DNA of 40,971 nt from Acidobacteriota bacterium (GTDB taxonomy: Bacteria > Acidobacteriota > UBA6911 > RPQK01 > JADFOI01): positions 1-40,971 of the forward strand of contig JADFOI010000014.1 in assembly GCA_022562935.1 (NCBI GenBank), read 5' to 3'. A program made the position numbers and the translations under genes. This document shows, piece after piece, positions 7,336 to 17,634 of the stretch. A model generated the notes under the pieces. That model ran no database searches and was not told the DNA's origin. It saw only the letters and a program-made list of their open reading frames with translations. Each line of letters starts with the position of its first letter. The first letter of the stretch is position 1.

Positions 7336-10300
7336 TCTAGCACAGCCACCTCATCCAAGAGGGTATGGACATTTTGAAGCACCTCATCGGGAAGCGTGGA
7401 AGAAATTTCCGCACTCATCGTCCCTTCGGGGGTCAGACCCAGCCGCCCATTACGGCTCACCAAATCAATGATGTGCTCACGTGAAATGGGGGTATCTTCT
7501 CGCAGCTTGAGAAAGACTCGAGAGCCTTTCCGTTCCAGCGAAAGAATCTTCAACTGCTCTGCACGCAAGCGCAGACTTGCATATCCAAACAGATTGGAGA
7601 CGGAGTTCGGGTACTTCCCGAACCGATCCACCACCTCTTCTTTCAAACTCTCCAACGCAGAGGGATCAGGAGCTGAGGAAACCCGTTTGTACAGCCAAAG
7701 ACGCAGATTGGAGTCATCGATATAGTGCTCGGGGATCTGGATATCCATACGAAGATCGATGTTGGTTTGAACTTCTTCACGAACTTCCTCCCCTCTCAAC
7801 TCTCGGATCGTTTGTTCCAGCAGTTTCGTATACAGTTCAAATCCAACCACATCCATGTGTCCGTGCTGCTCGGAACCCAACAGGTTCCCGGCACCCCGAA
7901 TTTCCAGGTCCATCGCCGCTATGCGGAAACCCGAACCAAGCTCACTGAACTCCTTGATTGCAGCCAGACGCTTACTGGCATCCGGGCTCAAAAACTCCTG
8001 CGATGGGATCATCAAATAGGCGTAAGCACGACGACTGGAGCGCCCCACTCGCCCCCTCAATTGGTACAGCTGAGCCAATCCAAAACGATCACTTCGATCC
8101 ACGATCAAGGTATTGGCTCGGGAAATGTCCAGGCCATTTTCAATGATCGTGGTTGCAACCAGCACATCGTATTGGTAGTTCAGAAAATCAATCATCACTT
8201 TCTCGAGTTGCCCTTCCCTCATCTGCCCATGGGCCACCGCCACCCGAGCCTCGGGCTTGATTTCCTGAATCATGGTCGCGATGGAATAAATCGTCTCCAC
8301 CGAGTTATGGACAAAGAAAACTTGACCTTCACGCTTCAGCTCCAGGTCGATAGCGCTTCGAATGATACTTCTGCTGAACTTCACCACTACGGTCTGAATC
8401 GCCAGGCGGTCCCTGGGGGGGGTCTCCATAATGGAGAGGTCGCGAAGTCCAATGAGAGACATATTCAGGCTGCGAGGAATGGGAGTCGCGGATAGCGCCA
8501 ACACATCTACTTTGGTTCTCAACTGTTTGAGTCTCTCCTTTTGAGTCACCCCAAAGCGCTGTTCCTCATCCAAAACAATCAGTCCCAGATCCTTGAAGTG
8601 GACATCCTTGGATAGGAGTCGATGAGTGCCGATCAAGACGTCCACCAGACCCAAGGAGGTGCGTCGGAGAGTATCCGCTTGCTCGGCTCGACTTTTAAAG
8701 CGACTGAGCATTTCGATAGACACGGGGAAACCCTGAAAGCGTTCTCTAAAGGTATTGTAGTGCTGGAAGGCCAGGACTGTGGTGGGAGCAAGAACAGCCA
8801 CTTGTTTGCTGTCATTGACGGCTTTGAAGGCCGCTCGCATCGCCACTTCCGTTTTTCCATAACCCACATCACCGCAAATCAACCGATCCATCGGCCGCTC
8901 TTGTTCCATGTCCTGTTTGACGTTCTGAATGGCCGCCAACTGGTCAGGAGTTTCCTCATATTCAAACGCTTCCTCAAATTCCTTGCTCAAGGAATCATCG
9001 GGTGAAAAAGCATATCCCTTCTCCATCTCCCGACGGGCATAGAGCTTGAGCAGGTCCTCGGCCAGGTCCCGCATGGACTTCTTGATGCGTCGCTTGGTCT
9101 TTTCCCAGGACACTCCTCCCAGCCGATCGATTTTAGGTGCTGTTCCACCCGCTCCACTGTACTTTTGGATCAGGCCCAGGCGATCGATGGGGACGTACAA
9201 CTTGGCGCTGTTTCGATAAGACAACACCACAAATTCCTTGAGCTCTTCCCCCACCCCGATCCGTTCCAGACCCCGAAACACTCCAATCCCGTGATCAATG
9301 TGAACCACATAGTCCCCTTTTTTGAGGTCTCGGAAATCGGAAAGAAACTGGGCGGCGATCTCGGGATGAGCCGGCTTTCTGGCGGCCCTCAGTTGGCTTT
9401 CCTCGAAGAAATTCTCCTGAGTGAGGATATGCAGTCCCAGGCTGGGTGAATAGAAACCCTCTGAGAGTTTCCCCTGCATCACGGACAAGGGGTGAGCCAG
9501 CGCTTCATCGATTCCCTTTTGCACAAAGTGGCTAACCACTCCATATTCTTCCAAGAGGTGGGCGACGCGCTCCGCCATGCCGTGTGAACTCATGACAAAA
9601 ACGACTCGTTCATGGGAGTCCTGCCATCGGCTGAGGTCGGTCAGGATGTCCTGGATTCGGCCCTTATATTTGCGTTCCACCTGAAAATCAAAACGGCAAA
9701 CCTCATGCGGCTTGTCCGACAGTTGTTCAATAAAGACAGCTTGACGTTCTTCCAGTACTTCCTCCAGCCATTTCCTGCCGAAAAATAACCGCTGGGGAGG
9801 CAAAACAAGCTCCCCCTTGGTATGTTGCTCTTGAAAGGCTTCTTGTTGGCTGGAGCTCAATCGATCGACTTCCTCCAGGAAACCCTGTCCATCTGGAATC
9901 ACCACCCGCAAATTTTGCGACCCGGGAAGAAACTCCAACAGATGATGTTCGGTATCGACCACCAGCGGAAACAAATATTCAAAGCCGTTGAACAGCTCGC
10001 GGTTTTCAGTAAACTGGAACTTCTCCTGCAGAGCCTCTGCAAAGCGCACCTCATTCCAATGTTCAGGAGCTTCCTTGTGCCAACGCGCAATCTCCCGTTC
10101 GGTCAAGACCATCTCCCGCATGGGCACCACCTGGCAGGAGGGAATGAGCCCAATGGATCGCTGCGTGCTGGGGTCGAATTCGCGCATCGAGTCAATCTGG
10201 TCTCCGAAAAACTCTATTCGAACCGGATTTTCATGGGCTGAGGAAAAGATATCGACGATCCCACCTCGAATGGAATACTCGCCCACCTGACTCACCGGAT

Positions 10301-10853
10301 CTTCCCGCACGTAACCGGTGTCCTGCAGTCCCTGTATCAGGTGATTCAGGGGCAGGAACCGACCTACTTCAAGAGGGATGCAATGACTCTGAAAATCAGC
10401 TGGCGACGGCAACCGAGTGAGTATGGAAGCGAGGGTGGTCACAATGAATCCAGTATGATTTTTCAGAAGCCTCCACAAAGCGAGTGCTCTTTTGGCGGCG
10501 ATCTCCGGATGGGGCGACAGGCCACGATAGGGATTTGCTTCTGACCCGGGAAGCACCAAAACCTGATCTTCATTTCCTTCTGGCAGAAAGAAGCGCAGGT
10601 TCTCAGCGATCTTTTCGGCCTGGCGATTATTAAGACACAACCACAGACAGGGAGCCGGCGACTGTCGAGAGAGCGCCGAGAAAAGGAAGGCAGAATCCGG
10701 ACCATGAAGGCCTTCCAGCAGACGAAACCCCTTCAGCTGTCCAGCCAGATTCCGAAAGATCTCGCTAGCATTGGCGGGCAGTCGGCTAATTTCCTGATCT
10801 TTTTGATCTTTGAATTCGGTCAATGATGTCTGATGTAGAGAATTCTCTTTCAA
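7332..10853 (-). CDS. mfd: Transcription-repair coupling factor Mfd
   Basis: The protein has 1,173 residues, the usual Mfd length. The N-terminal UvrB-like module comes first, then the RNA-polymerase interaction domain of CarD type ([20 protein letters not shown]). The RecG-like translocase has Walker [10 protein letters not shown], the DEEQ box ([11 protein letters not shown]), and [13 protein letters not shown]. The C-terminal TRCF domain begins near [14 protein letters not shown]. Mfd removes stalled RNA polymerase at lesions and recruits UvrA. The best start is a TTG at 10,853 (an in-frame TTG also lies at 10,823), so it overlaps the upstream rfaE2 gene by 68 bases. No in-frame ATG is available near the overlap end. 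No clear ribosome site was seen. Confidence 0.96.
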   Translation of the reverse strand: MKENSLHQTSLTEFKDQKDQEISRLPANASEIFRNLAGQLKGFRLLEGLHGPDSAFLFSALSRQSPAPCLWLCLNNRQAEKIAENLRFFLPEGNEDQVLVLPGSEANPYRGLSPHPEIAAKRALALWRLLKNHTGFIVTTLASILTRLPSPADFQSHCIPLEVGRFLPLNHLIQGLQDTGYVREDPVSQVGEYSIRGGIVDIFSSAHENPVRIEFFGDQIDSMREFDPSTQRSIGLIPSCQVVPMREMVLTEREIARWHKEAPEHWNEVRFAEALQEKFQFTENRELFNGFEYLFPLVVDTEHHLLEFLPGSQNLRVVIPDGQGFLEEVDRLSSSQQEAFQEQHTKGELVLPPQRLFFGRKWLEEVLEERQAVFIEQLSDKPHEVCRFDFQVERKYKGRIQDILTDLSRWQDSHERVVFVMSSHGMAERVAHLLEEYGVVSHFVQKGIDEALAHPLSVMQGKLSEGFYSPSLGLHILTQENFFEESQLRAARKPAHPEIAAQFLSDFRDLKKGDYVVHIDHGIGVFRGLERIGVGEELKEFVVLSYRNSAKLYVPIDRLGLIQKYSGAGGTAPKIDRLGGVSWEKTKRRIKKSMRDLAEDLLKLYARREMEKGYAFSPDDSLSKEFEEAFEYEETPDQLAAIQNVKQDMEQERPMDRLICGDVGYGKTEVAMRAAFKAVNDSKQVAVLAPTTVLAFQHYNTFRERFQGFPVSIEMLSRFKSRAEQADTLRRTSLGLVDVLIGTHRLLSKDVHFKDLGLIVLDEEQRFGVTQKERLKQLRTKVDVLALSATPIPRSLNMSLIGLRDLSIMETPPRDRLAIQTVVVKFSRSIIRSAIDLELKREGQVFFVHNSVETIYSIATMIQEIKPEARVAVAHGQMREGQLEKVMIDFLNYQYDVLVATTIIENGLDISRANTLIVDRSDRFGLAQLYQLRGRVGRSSRRAYAYLMIPSQEFLSPDASKRLAAIKEFSELGSGFRIAAMDLEIRGAGNLLGSEQHGHMDVVGFELYTKLLEQTIRELRGEEVREEVQTNIDLRMDIQIPEHYIDDSNLRLWLYKRVSSAPDPSALESLKEEVVDRFGKYPNSVSNLFGYASLRLRAEQLKILSLERKGSRVFLKLREDTPISREHIIDLVSRNGRLGLTPEGTMSAEISSTLPDEVLQNVHTLLDEVAVLE

Positions 10854-11283
10854 AATCTACTGAAATAACCCTTCCACCGTTCGATTCCACAATCTTCCGG
10901 CCCACAATTTGATCGATGGGCCAATCACCGCCCTTTATCAGGACTTGCGGGATCAGTTCTTCAATAATAGCTTGAGGAGTTTCTTCCTCAAAAGTTGTTA
11001 CAAAATCGACACAACCCAGTGCACTGATGATCTCGCAACGGTCCTCTTCACCCAGCACAGGCCGGTCCTGGCCTTTGATCTTCCTTACCGAGGTATCGGT
11101 GTTTAGAGCCACCACCAGCACATCTCCCTGGGCCTTCGCTTTCTCCAAATAATGCACGTGGCCAGGATGGAGAAGATCGAAGCACCCGTTGGTAAAAACG
11201 ATCTCCTTCCCGTCGGCTTTCAGCTGCTCCAAAATCCCCTTGAGCTCCTGCCGCGATTTGATCTTTGCCCTTGTAGAGTGCAT
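10786..11283 (-). CDS. rfaE2: D-glycero-beta-D-manno-heptose 1-phosphate adenylyltransferase
   Basis: This 165-residue cytidylyltransferase-like nucleotidyltransferase shows [20 protein letters not shown] (the HxGH nucleotide-binding motif), [15 protein letters not shown] and a C-terminal [10 protein letters not shown], the ISTSxII-like box. It corresponds to the C-terminal half of E. coli HldE, which transfers AMP from ATP to heptose-1-phosphate to give ADP-heptose for LPS cores. Here it is a separate protein without the kinase half. Its presence supports a Gram-negative envelope. It overlaps the mfd start by 68 bases and lies 88 bases after glmM. Confidence 0.9.
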   Translation of the reverse strand: MHSTRAKIKSRQELKGILEQLKADGKEIVFTNGCFDLLHPGHVHYLEKAKAQGDVLVVALNTDTSVRKIKGQDRPVLGEEDRCEIISALGCVDFVTTFEEETPQAIIEELIPQVLIKGGDWPIDQIVGRKIVESNGGRVISVDFEREFSTSDIIDRIQRSKRSGN

Positions 11284-11371
11284 TTCCCTCTACTGTCCGT
11301 TGCCTGTCGTCTGAGCTCAGTCCTCAGTCCTCAGCACTCGGTCCTCTCTTCTTCCGGTCTGCTGTCTGTGC

Positions 11372-12715
11372 TCACCCCAGCTTCTCCTGAAACCGCGCCG
11401 CAATCGTCTCCGCATATTTCTTGATTTCTGTCTCTTTTTCTCCCTCCAACATGATTCTCACCAGTGGCTCGGTACCTGAGTAACGAATCACAACTCGTCC
11501 TCTCTCCCCGAGGCTTGTAGTGGCCGTTTCAATTTCCTTCTGAATCTCGGCAATTTTCGAATAATCACGCTTCTTCCTGACCCGAACATTGATCAGGATC
11601 TGTGGGAACTTTTCAAACCCTCGAGTCAGGTCAGTCAATGATCCACCCTCCTCCAACAGAATCTGGCTCATCTTCAAAGCACTCAGGATTCCATCTCCCA
11701 CTAAGCTGTTGGCCCTCATAATCACGTGCCCGGACTGCTCACCTCCCAGAGCGTGGTTTCCTCGAAGCATTTCTCCCAGGACATAGCGATCTCCGACCTG
11801 GGTGCGCAACATCCGTATCCTTTCCTTTTTTAGCGCCACTTCCAAGCCTTTATTGGCCATCACTGTAGAAACCACACATCCGGACTCTAATTGTCCCCTC
11901 TGCTGAAAAAATCGTGCCAGGATAAAGAGAGTGTAATCCCCGTCCAAAAGATTACCCTTTTCATCACAGAAAATGGCGCGATCACAATCTCCATCAAAGG
12001 CCACACCCAAGGAAGCCTGAGAGTCGACCACGGCCTGAGCCATCCCTTGGGGGTAAACAGCTCCACAGTCGTCATTGATATTCCGACCATTGGGTTCGGC
12101 ATTGATGACCACCACCTCAGCTCCCAGCTCTCGAAACACTTGAGGAGCAATGTGAAACGCTGCACCATGGGCACAATCCAAAACGATTTTCAGGGACTTG
12201 AGAACACCCACCGATGAGACACTCCGCAAAAAATCAATGTAGCGTCCTACCAACTCGCGATTAAAGGTAATAATCTCTTCCTGGTTCCGATCTTTGGCAA
12301 TCAGTGGAAGAGGATCGGAAGTCGAATCTCCGGCCACTTCCTCTTCGATCCACTTTTCTTCTTCGTTCGTCAGTTTCATTCCGCTGCTCGAGAAGATCTT
12401 AATTCCGTTGTCTTGGTAAGGGTTGTGTGAAGCGGAGACGACAATTCCCCCGTCGAAAGGAACATCGCGGGAAAGAATGGCCACCCCAGGCGTTGTGATG
12501 ACATCCGCCAGAGTGACCTTCCCTCCCTGTGAGAGGATGGCTTGTTGCAGAACATTCTCGATCCAGGGCCCACTGGCACGAGTATCTCTGCCAATAAGGA
12601 CGTTCCGCTTGCCGGAGCAAACGACGGCCTTGCCCAATTTGTAAAGGGTGGGAAGATCTAGCGGATATTCGCCGGCGATTCCGCGAACACCATCGGTCCC
12701 GAACAGCTCACGCAT
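11372..12715 (-). CDS. glmM: Phosphoglucosamine mutase
   Basis: This 447-residue protein is the normal GlmM length. It begins RELFGTDGVRG. It shows the catalytic phosphoserine loop VVSASHNPYQDNGIK (Ser96), the magnesium loop FDGDCDRAIF, the sugar loop GGEQSGHVI and the phosphate loop RYSGTEPLVRIMLEG. It converts glucosamine-6-phosphate to glucosamine-1-phosphate for peptidoglycan and LPS. It directly follows cdaR (one base between the genes). The cdaA-cdaR-glmM order is widely conserved, and in Firmicutes GlmM binds and inhibits CdaA, so a similar check is plausible here. Confidence 0.96.
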   Translation of the reverse strand: MRELFGTDGVRGIAGEYPLDLPTLYKLGKAVVCSGKRNVLIGRDTRASGPWIENVLQQAILSQGGKVTLADVITTPGVAILSRDVPFDGGIVVSASHNPYQDNGIKIFSSSGMKLTNEEEKWIEEEVAGDSTSDPLPLIAKDRNQEEIITFNRELVGRYIDFLRSVSSVGVLKSLKIVLDCAHGAAFHIAPQVFRELGAEVVVINAEPNGRNINDDCGAVYPQGMAQAVVDSQASLGVAFDGDCDRAIFCDEKGNLLDGDYTLFILARFFQQRGQLESGCVVSTVMANKGLEVALKKERIRMLRTQVGDRYVLGEMLRGNHALGGEQSGHVIMRANSLVGDGILSALKMSQILLEEGGSLTDLTRGFEKFPQILINVRVRKKRDYSKIAEIQKEIETATTSLGERGRVVIRYSGTEPLVRIMLEGEKETEIKKYAETIAARFQEKLG

Positions 12716-12716
12716 G

Positions 12717-13649
12717 TCACCTGACTCTTCTTACCTTGATGCGGTCTGGAATGACCTCTTGTAGTCGGAAAATGCCTGCATACTCGTCAGATATTAAGGC
12801 AATTTGTGGGGCCAGTTCGTAGGACTCTTGTCGCGGCTCCAATGTCTCGACGTTCACCGTAGCCTGAAAATCCTGCACCGTGAGCTCTCCGGAAAACGAG
12901 AGAGGCACGGTCCCAACGATCTCCACCCGCCGGGTCATCAGCGTCGCTTCAACGCCCTCCGGAACCAACTCGATGGGAATTCTGCGAACTTGCACTTTCC
13001 GTCTTTCCTCTTCAATAGTGATAATAATATCCACCGAAGCCGGTTCCATACGCAGAGCAAGATCATCGATATCCACCGCAACGTTTCTCACCAAGGTCGA
13101 CGACAATCCCGTTATCCCAATGGGTTCGGTTTGAGCCTCAGAGACGTCCTGGACCCGCGATTGGGGACCAATAATGGTCACCCGCGGAGCCTGCACTTTG
13201 GTAACCTGAAATCCTTCAGCAGGCTCACCCACCAGTTCAGGCACAACCGCGATACTCTTTCGTACCGTATTTTCCAACAACAGGCGGATTCTGGTCGGAG
13301 TGATGCTCACGACTTCCAGACCAGGGGGCCTGTCTGTGATGTTGTCTTCACTTAAAGGATACGATTTTTCGGTTCCGGGGATAGCTCCTCTGAGGTCTAC
13401 TTTGACGGTCAGATTGCCGTCTTCGAAGTTGGAAGTGCCTCGCCGGGAGCGCAGAACCACATCCACTCGTCTTTCATAGTCGTTGGAAATTTCCGTTTCG
13501 GGGGCCATATTCACGAATTCGACGGGAAGAGAAAGGGTTCGCTGGACCGTCTGCTGGCCGGCAACCTGCAACCAGAGAAGTAAGGCAAGCAAAAGAGAGA
13601 TCGCTTTGAGCCCTATATTGTTGAAGAGAAACTCCCGCAGAACATTCAT
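12717..13649 (-). CDS. cdaR: YbbR-domain protein, CdaA regulator CdaR-like
   Basis: The protein has 310 residues, with one N-terminal membrane helix (about residues 13-29, IGLKAISLLLALLLWLQV). Repeated YbbR-like beta domains follow (RTLSLPVEFVNMAPETE, RKSIAVVPELVGEPAEGF, VRRIPIELVPEGVEA). The bulk would face the periplasm. It lies between cdaA (overlap of four bases) and glmM, the conserved position for CdaR, which modulates the diadenylate cyclase. Function is assigned from domain and context, not from catalytic residues. Confidence 0.85.
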   Translation of the reverse strand: MNVLREFLFNNIGLKAISLLLALLLWLQVAGQQTVQRTLSLPVEFVNMAPETEISNDYERRVDVVLRSRRGTSNFEDGNLTVKVDLRGAIPGTEKSYPLSEDNITDRPPGLEVVSITPTRIRLLLENTVRKSIAVVPELVGEPAEGFQVTKVQAPRVTIIGPQSRVQDVSEAQTEPIGITGLSSTLVRNVAVDIDDLALRMEPASVDIIITIEEERRKVQVRRIPIELVPEGVEATLMTRRVEIVGTVPLSFSGELTVQDFQATVNVETLEPRQESYELAPQIALISDEYAGIFRLQEVIPDRIKVRRVR

Positions 13650-14467
13650 ACTGCCTGTTCTCGCTGTTCTCGCTGTTCTCTTTCCTTTTGCCTCCGGGTT
13701 ATGAAGTTGAGGGTTTGGGCCTGACCCTCCATCGTTTTCTGCAAAATCTTGAGCAATCGAGGGCCATCCAGATTGCGCACGATTTCTCCACCAAAGACAA
13801 CCGATGTTTTACCGGTTTCTTCAGAAACAACGACAGCCACAGCATCGGTTTCCTCGGTAATCCCGATCGCCGCGCGGTGCCGAGTCCCTAATTCCTTACT
13901 CAAGTAGGGATCTAGAGTCAGGGGTAAAAAGCATGCGGCCGCACTGATCCGGTTCTCCTGTAGGATGACCGCCCCGTCGTGCAGAGGGGTCTTGGGATTG
14001 AAAATCGTGACCAGAAGATCGTAGGTCAAAAAGGCATCCAACTTTATCCCACTTTCGATGTAATTTTTCAGTCCAATCTCTCTCTCGATAACGATCAGCG
14101 CTCCTATTCTTTGGCTGGAGAGAGTGGTGGCAGCCAGTATGATCTCGTCGAACTGTTTCTCAGGTTTCTTACCCGTGAGTCTCAGGAAAAAACGTCCCCT
14201 TCCTATTTGAGCCAGTCCCCTGCGAATCTCTGACTGAAAAATTACAATCAGGGCAAAGATAAAGTAGGTGAAGAAATGGGCCAACAACCATTCAATGGTT
14301 CTCAATTCCAGGAAAAGGCTCAGGTAGTAGAAGAAAAACAGGGAGGTAATCCCCAGCGTCATCTGCCATCCTCGGGTGCCCTTGATCAAGAGCAGGACCT
14401 GATAGAGGATGAAAGCGATCACCAGGATATCGATGATATCCCAGATCTGAAGTTGAAAATCGGCCAT
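13646..14467 (-). CDS. cdaA: Diadenylate cyclase CdaA
   Basis: This 273-residue protein has three N-terminal membrane helices (about residues 10-80). The DAC domain carries both signature motifs: DGA at 164-166 (TPLHDGAVI) and RHR at 196-198 (GTRHRAAIG). It makes cyclic di-AMP from two ATP molecules at the inner membrane. It is in a tight run with folP (one-base overlap upstream) and cdaR (downstream). C-di-AMP synthesis in a bacterium with LPS-type heptose genes is known for several phyla but is less common than in Gram-positives. The C-terminus is charged and repetitive (QKEREQREQREQ). Confidence 0.94.
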   Translation of the reverse strand: MADFQLQIWDIIDILVIAFILYQVLLLIKGTRGWQMTLGITSLFFFYYLSLFLELRTIEWLLAHFFTYFIFALIVIFQSEIRRGLAQIGRGRFFLRLTGKKPEKQFDEIILAATTLSSQRIGALIVIEREIGLKNYIESGIKLDAFLTYDLLVTIFNPKTPLHDGAVILQENRISAAACFLPLTLDPYLSKELGTRHRAAIGITEETDAVAVVVSEETGKTSVVFGGEIVRNLDGPRLLKILQKTMEGQAQTLNFITRRQKEREQREQREQAV

Positions 14468-15390
14468 TATTGCAAACGACTCTCCGTCAGGATGGCATCC
14501 GTGATCTGGGCCACCTGGCTCATTTCTGCCACATCATGCAATCTCACGATGTGGGCTCCCCGCATGATGGCAACTGCGACAGAGGCCGCGCTACCCCAGA
14601 TTCGGTCTTGAGCGGGGATATTCAAAATACCGCCAAGGAAACTCTTTCGAGAAGTTCCCACCAGCACCGGTAAATCAAAGGTCTCGAGAAACGATAACCG
14701 GTTCAAGATCCTGCAGTTATCTTCAACAGATTTACCAAAACCAATACCTGGATCGATGATGATGCTCTCCTCCGGAATGCCGTTTTCGGAGGCCTTCAAC
14801 ACCGCTACCTGCAAATCCGTCTGGACCTCTTCCAGGATATCCTCACTGGGAGGGATTTCCTGCATGATCTGAGGAGTTCCACGCATATGCATCAGCACCA
14901 CCGCTGCATCCCACTCCTTGACCACCCGCGGCATTTCCGGATCCAGACGAAAGGCGCTAATGTCGTTGACGATATCTGCTCCTTCTTTGAGTGCCTCACG
15001 TGCCACCGCAGATTTGCAGGTATCCACCGAAATGAGTACTGGTACCTGTTTACGAACCTCCTGTAGTACCGGTAAAACCCGTTCCAGTTCTTCCTGGACG
15101 GATATCGGCTCGGCGCCAGGTCGGGAGGATTCCCCGCCCAGATCGATGATATCGGCACCACTCTCGACCAACTGCAAACAACATTCCACTGCTTTTGAAC
15201 GCTCGAAACAACGGCCCCCATCGAAGAAGGAGTCGGGGGTAATATTGACGACTCCCATGACCCGGGTGCGTCTTCCAAGTTCCAGTCTTTTATCGCGGGC
15301 CCGTAGAATATAGGCTCTTCTGGACATGGACACACCGGAGCCAATCGTGCCACTGGGCCACGAAGAAAAAGTAAGAGTATCCTTGCTCAC
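14467..15390 (-). CDS. folP: Dihydropteroate synthase
   Basis: This 307-residue protein has [16 protein letters not shown] (pterin and phosphate loop), [43 protein letters not shown] and [13 protein letters not shown], the DHPS landmarks in order. It joins p-aminobenzoate to dihydropterin pyrophosphate in folate synthesis and is the target of sulfonamides. It starts at a GTG that overlaps the ftsH stop by three bases, and it ends one base into cdaA. The N-terminal 35 residues before the core are longer than in many homologues, so an internal start (for example ATG at MSRRAYIL) is possible. Confidence 0.94.
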   Translation of the reverse strand: MSKDTLTFSSWPSGTIGSGVSMSRRAYILRARDKRLELGRRTRVMGVVNITPDSFFDGGRCFERSKAVECCLQLVESGADIIDLGGESSRPGAEPISVQEELERVLPVLQEVRKQVPVLISVDTCKSAVAREALKEGADIVNDISAFRLDPEMPRVVKEWDAAVVLMHMRGTPQIMQEIPPSEDILEEVQTDLQVAVLKASENGIPEESIIIDPGIGFGKSVEDNCRILNRLSFLETFDLPVLVGTSRKSFLGGILNIPAQDRIWGSAASVAVAIMRGAHIVRLHDVAEMSQVAQITDAILTESRLQ

Positions 15391-17333
15391 GCGGGGGCTG
15401 GGCGCTCGTCAGGATTAACCAGAGACGGCAGCGACTTTTCCTGCTCCTTCTCCTCCTGCTCAGGTTCTGTTGCATCAGGAGGTTCCACTGCGAGTTCCCG
15501 GTGGATCTTTTCGCCCTTGATGACTGCTTGGACTTCATTCGCATCCAGGGTTTCGTACTCCAACAAGGCTTCCGCCACTAGAATCAGGGCGTCCCGGTTT
15601 TCTTCCAAAAGCTTTCTGGCCTCGGCGTAAGCCCTCAGCACAACATTCTTGACTTCCTTGTCGATCTGCTTCGCAGTGTCTTCACTGTAATCCTGGTGCT
15701 GTGCGATTTCCCTGCCAAGGAAGATCTGTTCTTGCTTCTTACCGTAGCTCAAGGGTCCTATTTCTTTGCTCATGCCCCACTCACAAACCATCTTACGGGC
15801 TCGTTCCGTTACCCGTTCTAGATCATTGGAGGCACCTGTTGTGCAGCTTCCAAGAACGAGTTCTTCCGCAACTCGCCCTGCCAGCAGTATCGTCAGGGAA
15901 GCTTCCATATATTCCCTGGTGTAGCTGTACCTATCTTCCTCGGGGAGCTGCGTGGTCACACCCAAGGCCATTCCCCGAGGGATAATGGTGACTTTGTGCA
16001 GCGGATCTGCGTCAGGAAGCAGATAAGCCGAAAGCGCATGACCCGCTTCATGGTAGGCGGTATTGCGCTTCTCCGCGTCACTCATGATCATGGATTTTCG
16101 CTCTTTGCCCATTAACACCTTATCTTTGGCCTCTTCAAAATCCGCCATGGCCACACTCTTGCGGTCGTATCTAGCCGCATTCAGTGCGGCCTCATTGACC
16201 AGATTGGCCAGCGTGGCTCCGGACATTCCAGGAGTCCCTCGAGCAAGAACCGCGATGTCCACGTCCGCTGCAAACGGAATCCGTCGAGTGTGGACCTTGA
16301 GAATGCCTTCCCTTCCCTTGATGTCAGGCAACGTCACCACAACTTGACGATCGATGCGACCTGGGCGCAAAAGAGCCGGGTCCAGTACATCGGGACGGTT
16401 GGTCGCAGCAATAAGAATGACTCCCTCGTTGGATTCGAACCCGTCCATTTCGACCAGCAACTGATTCAGGGTCTGTTCTCGTTCGTCGTGGCCTCCTCCC
16501 AGACCGGCACCGCGATGCCGTCCAACGGCGTCGAGTTCATCAATAAAGATGATGCAGGGAGCATTTTTCTTCCCTTGCTCAAAAAGGTCTCTGACCCGAC
16601 TCGCCCCCACACCGACGAACATCTCAACAAAATCAGATCCGCTGATGCTGAAAAAGGGAACGCTGGCTTCTCCTGCGATGGCCCGAGCCATAAGAGTCTT
16701 CCCCGTCCCGGGAGGACCCATCAGGAGTACGCCCTTGGGGATTCGTCCACCCAGCTTCTGGAATTTCTGAGGTTCTTTCAGGAACTCAATGATTTCCTGA
16801 AGTTCCTCCTTCGCTTCCTCTACACCAGCCACATCCTTGAAGGTAACCTTCTTCTGGGTGTTCGTCGATAATTTGGCCCGGCTCTTCCCGAAGGAAAGTG
16901 CCTTGTTCCCACCGCTTTGCATTTGGCGCATGAGAAAAATCCAGAAGCCCACGAACAGAATAATCGGAAACCAGGAGGTCAGGAGCATGTAAACGAAAGA
17001 GTTCTGGTCATCATCGTTGACTTTAACGATGATGCCCTTTTCATTCAGGGTATTGGCAATGGTCTCTTCGGATCCCTTGGGAATGATGACCCGGAATTGA
17101 CGCTCTGTGTCAGTGGCAGAATCGAGGTATTTCCCTTCGACTTCATTTCCGCTCAAGGTGACAGGAGAGGTGGGATAACTTCTAATTTTGTCGTTTTTGA
17201 CCATAGAGGTGAATTCAGAGTAGTTCACCTCGTCGACGTTTCCGCTGCGCACCGTGTTGAGAAAATTCCACAGTACGACTACGGCAACAATAATCACAAT
17301 CCAGAGAAAAACGTTTTTCGCTGTGGTATTCAA
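15387..17333 (-). CDS. ftsH: ATP-dependent zinc metalloprotease FtsH
   Basis: About 648 residues run from a TTG at 17,333 (sequence start [17 protein letters not shown]), with GGAAGG 12 bases upstream. An in-frame ATG at 17,432 would add 33 residues, but that codon lies inside repeat element B2 and the extension is unlike FtsH. Two membrane helices (about 7-24 and 119-136) flank a periplasmic domain. The AAA module has GPPGTGKT (206-213), [12 protein letters not shown] and the second region of homology. The protease has the HEAGH zinc motif. It degrades membrane and regulatory proteins. tilS lies upstream and folP overlaps downstream. Confidence 0.96.
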   Translation of the reverse strand: MNTTAKNVFLWIVIIVAVVVLWNFLNTVRSGNVDEVNYSEFTSMVKNDKIRSYPTSPVTLSGNEVEGKYLDSATDTERQFRVIIPKGSEETIANTLNEKGIIVKVNDDDQNSFVYMLLTSWFPIILFVGFWIFLMRQMQSGGNKALSFGKSRAKLSTNTQKKVTFKDVAGVEEAKEELQEIIEFLKEPQKFQKLGGRIPKGVLLMGPPGTGKTLMARAIAGEASVPFFSISGSDFVEMFVGVGASRVRDLFEQGKKNAPCIIFIDELDAVGRHRGAGLGGGHDEREQTLNQLLVEMDGFESNEGVILIAATNRPDVLDPALLRPGRIDRQVVVTLPDIKGREGILKVHTRRIPFAADVDIAVLARGTPGMSGATLANLVNEAALNAARYDRKSVAMADFEEAKDKVLMGKERKSMIMSDAEKRNTAYHEAGHALSAYLLPDADPLHKVTIIPRGMALGVTTQLPEEDRYSYTREYMEASLTILLAGRVAEELVLGSCTTGASNDLERVTERARKMVCEWGMSKEIGPLSYGKKQEQIFLGREIAQHQDYSEDTAKQIDKEVKNVVLRAYAEARKLLEENRDALILVAEALLEYETLDANEVQAVIKGEKIHRELAVEPPDATEPEQEEKEQEKSLPSLVNPDERPAPA

Positions 17334-17360
17334 CTTCTTATGACCTTCCGACGGTAGTTT

Positions 17361-17492
17361 ATCCCGAACTATGCATAAATTCTCTACTGCAGCGACGAAA
17401 TCATCCGGCGTGCTGCACCGACTGCGTTGCACAACGCACCCAAGTCGGCGCTTTCGCCGCCTCGTGACAAGAACCTATGCATACTCCGGGCT
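17361..17492 (-). mobile_element. Repeat element B, copy 2, in the ftsH leader
   Basis: TATGCATA at 17,370-17,377 and 17,476-17,483 flank a 98-base interior. Outside them lie ATCCCGAAC and CTCCGGGCT, the two halves of the palindrome seen at 25,497-25,521. Read on the - strand, the interior has GGTTCTTGTC at its start, the GGCG-AAA-CGCC hairpin, a TGCGTTGTGCAACGCA hairpin where copy 1 has a different stem, and the shared stretch CGGTGCAGCACGCCGGATG. It lies between a candidate ftsH promoter and the ftsH start, so it would be transcribed as leader RNA. Confidence 0.7.
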
Positions 17493-17525
17493 AGAGTCAG
17501 CCCGTCTCAACGCTTTAACTCTCCT

Positions 17526-17555
17526 ATTATAGGCTATTCAGCTCCCTGAATCCAA
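17526..17555 (-). promoter_or_regulatory. Candidate promoter upstream of ftsH
   Basis: On the - strand, TTGGAT (17,555-17,550) and TATAAT (17,531-17,526) have 18 bases between them. The -10 box is perfect and the -35 box is partial. The ftsH start is about 190 bases downstream, with element B2 in the untranslated leader. The rest of the 17,334-17,634 gap holds nothing else recognised. Confidence 0.45.
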
Positions 17556-17634
17556 ATGGGTACACCGCGCCAGCTTCCCCTAATCCTTTTACGCGTCTGG
17601 GTTTCGAGGGGTTTCATTTTTCCGTCTTCTTTCC

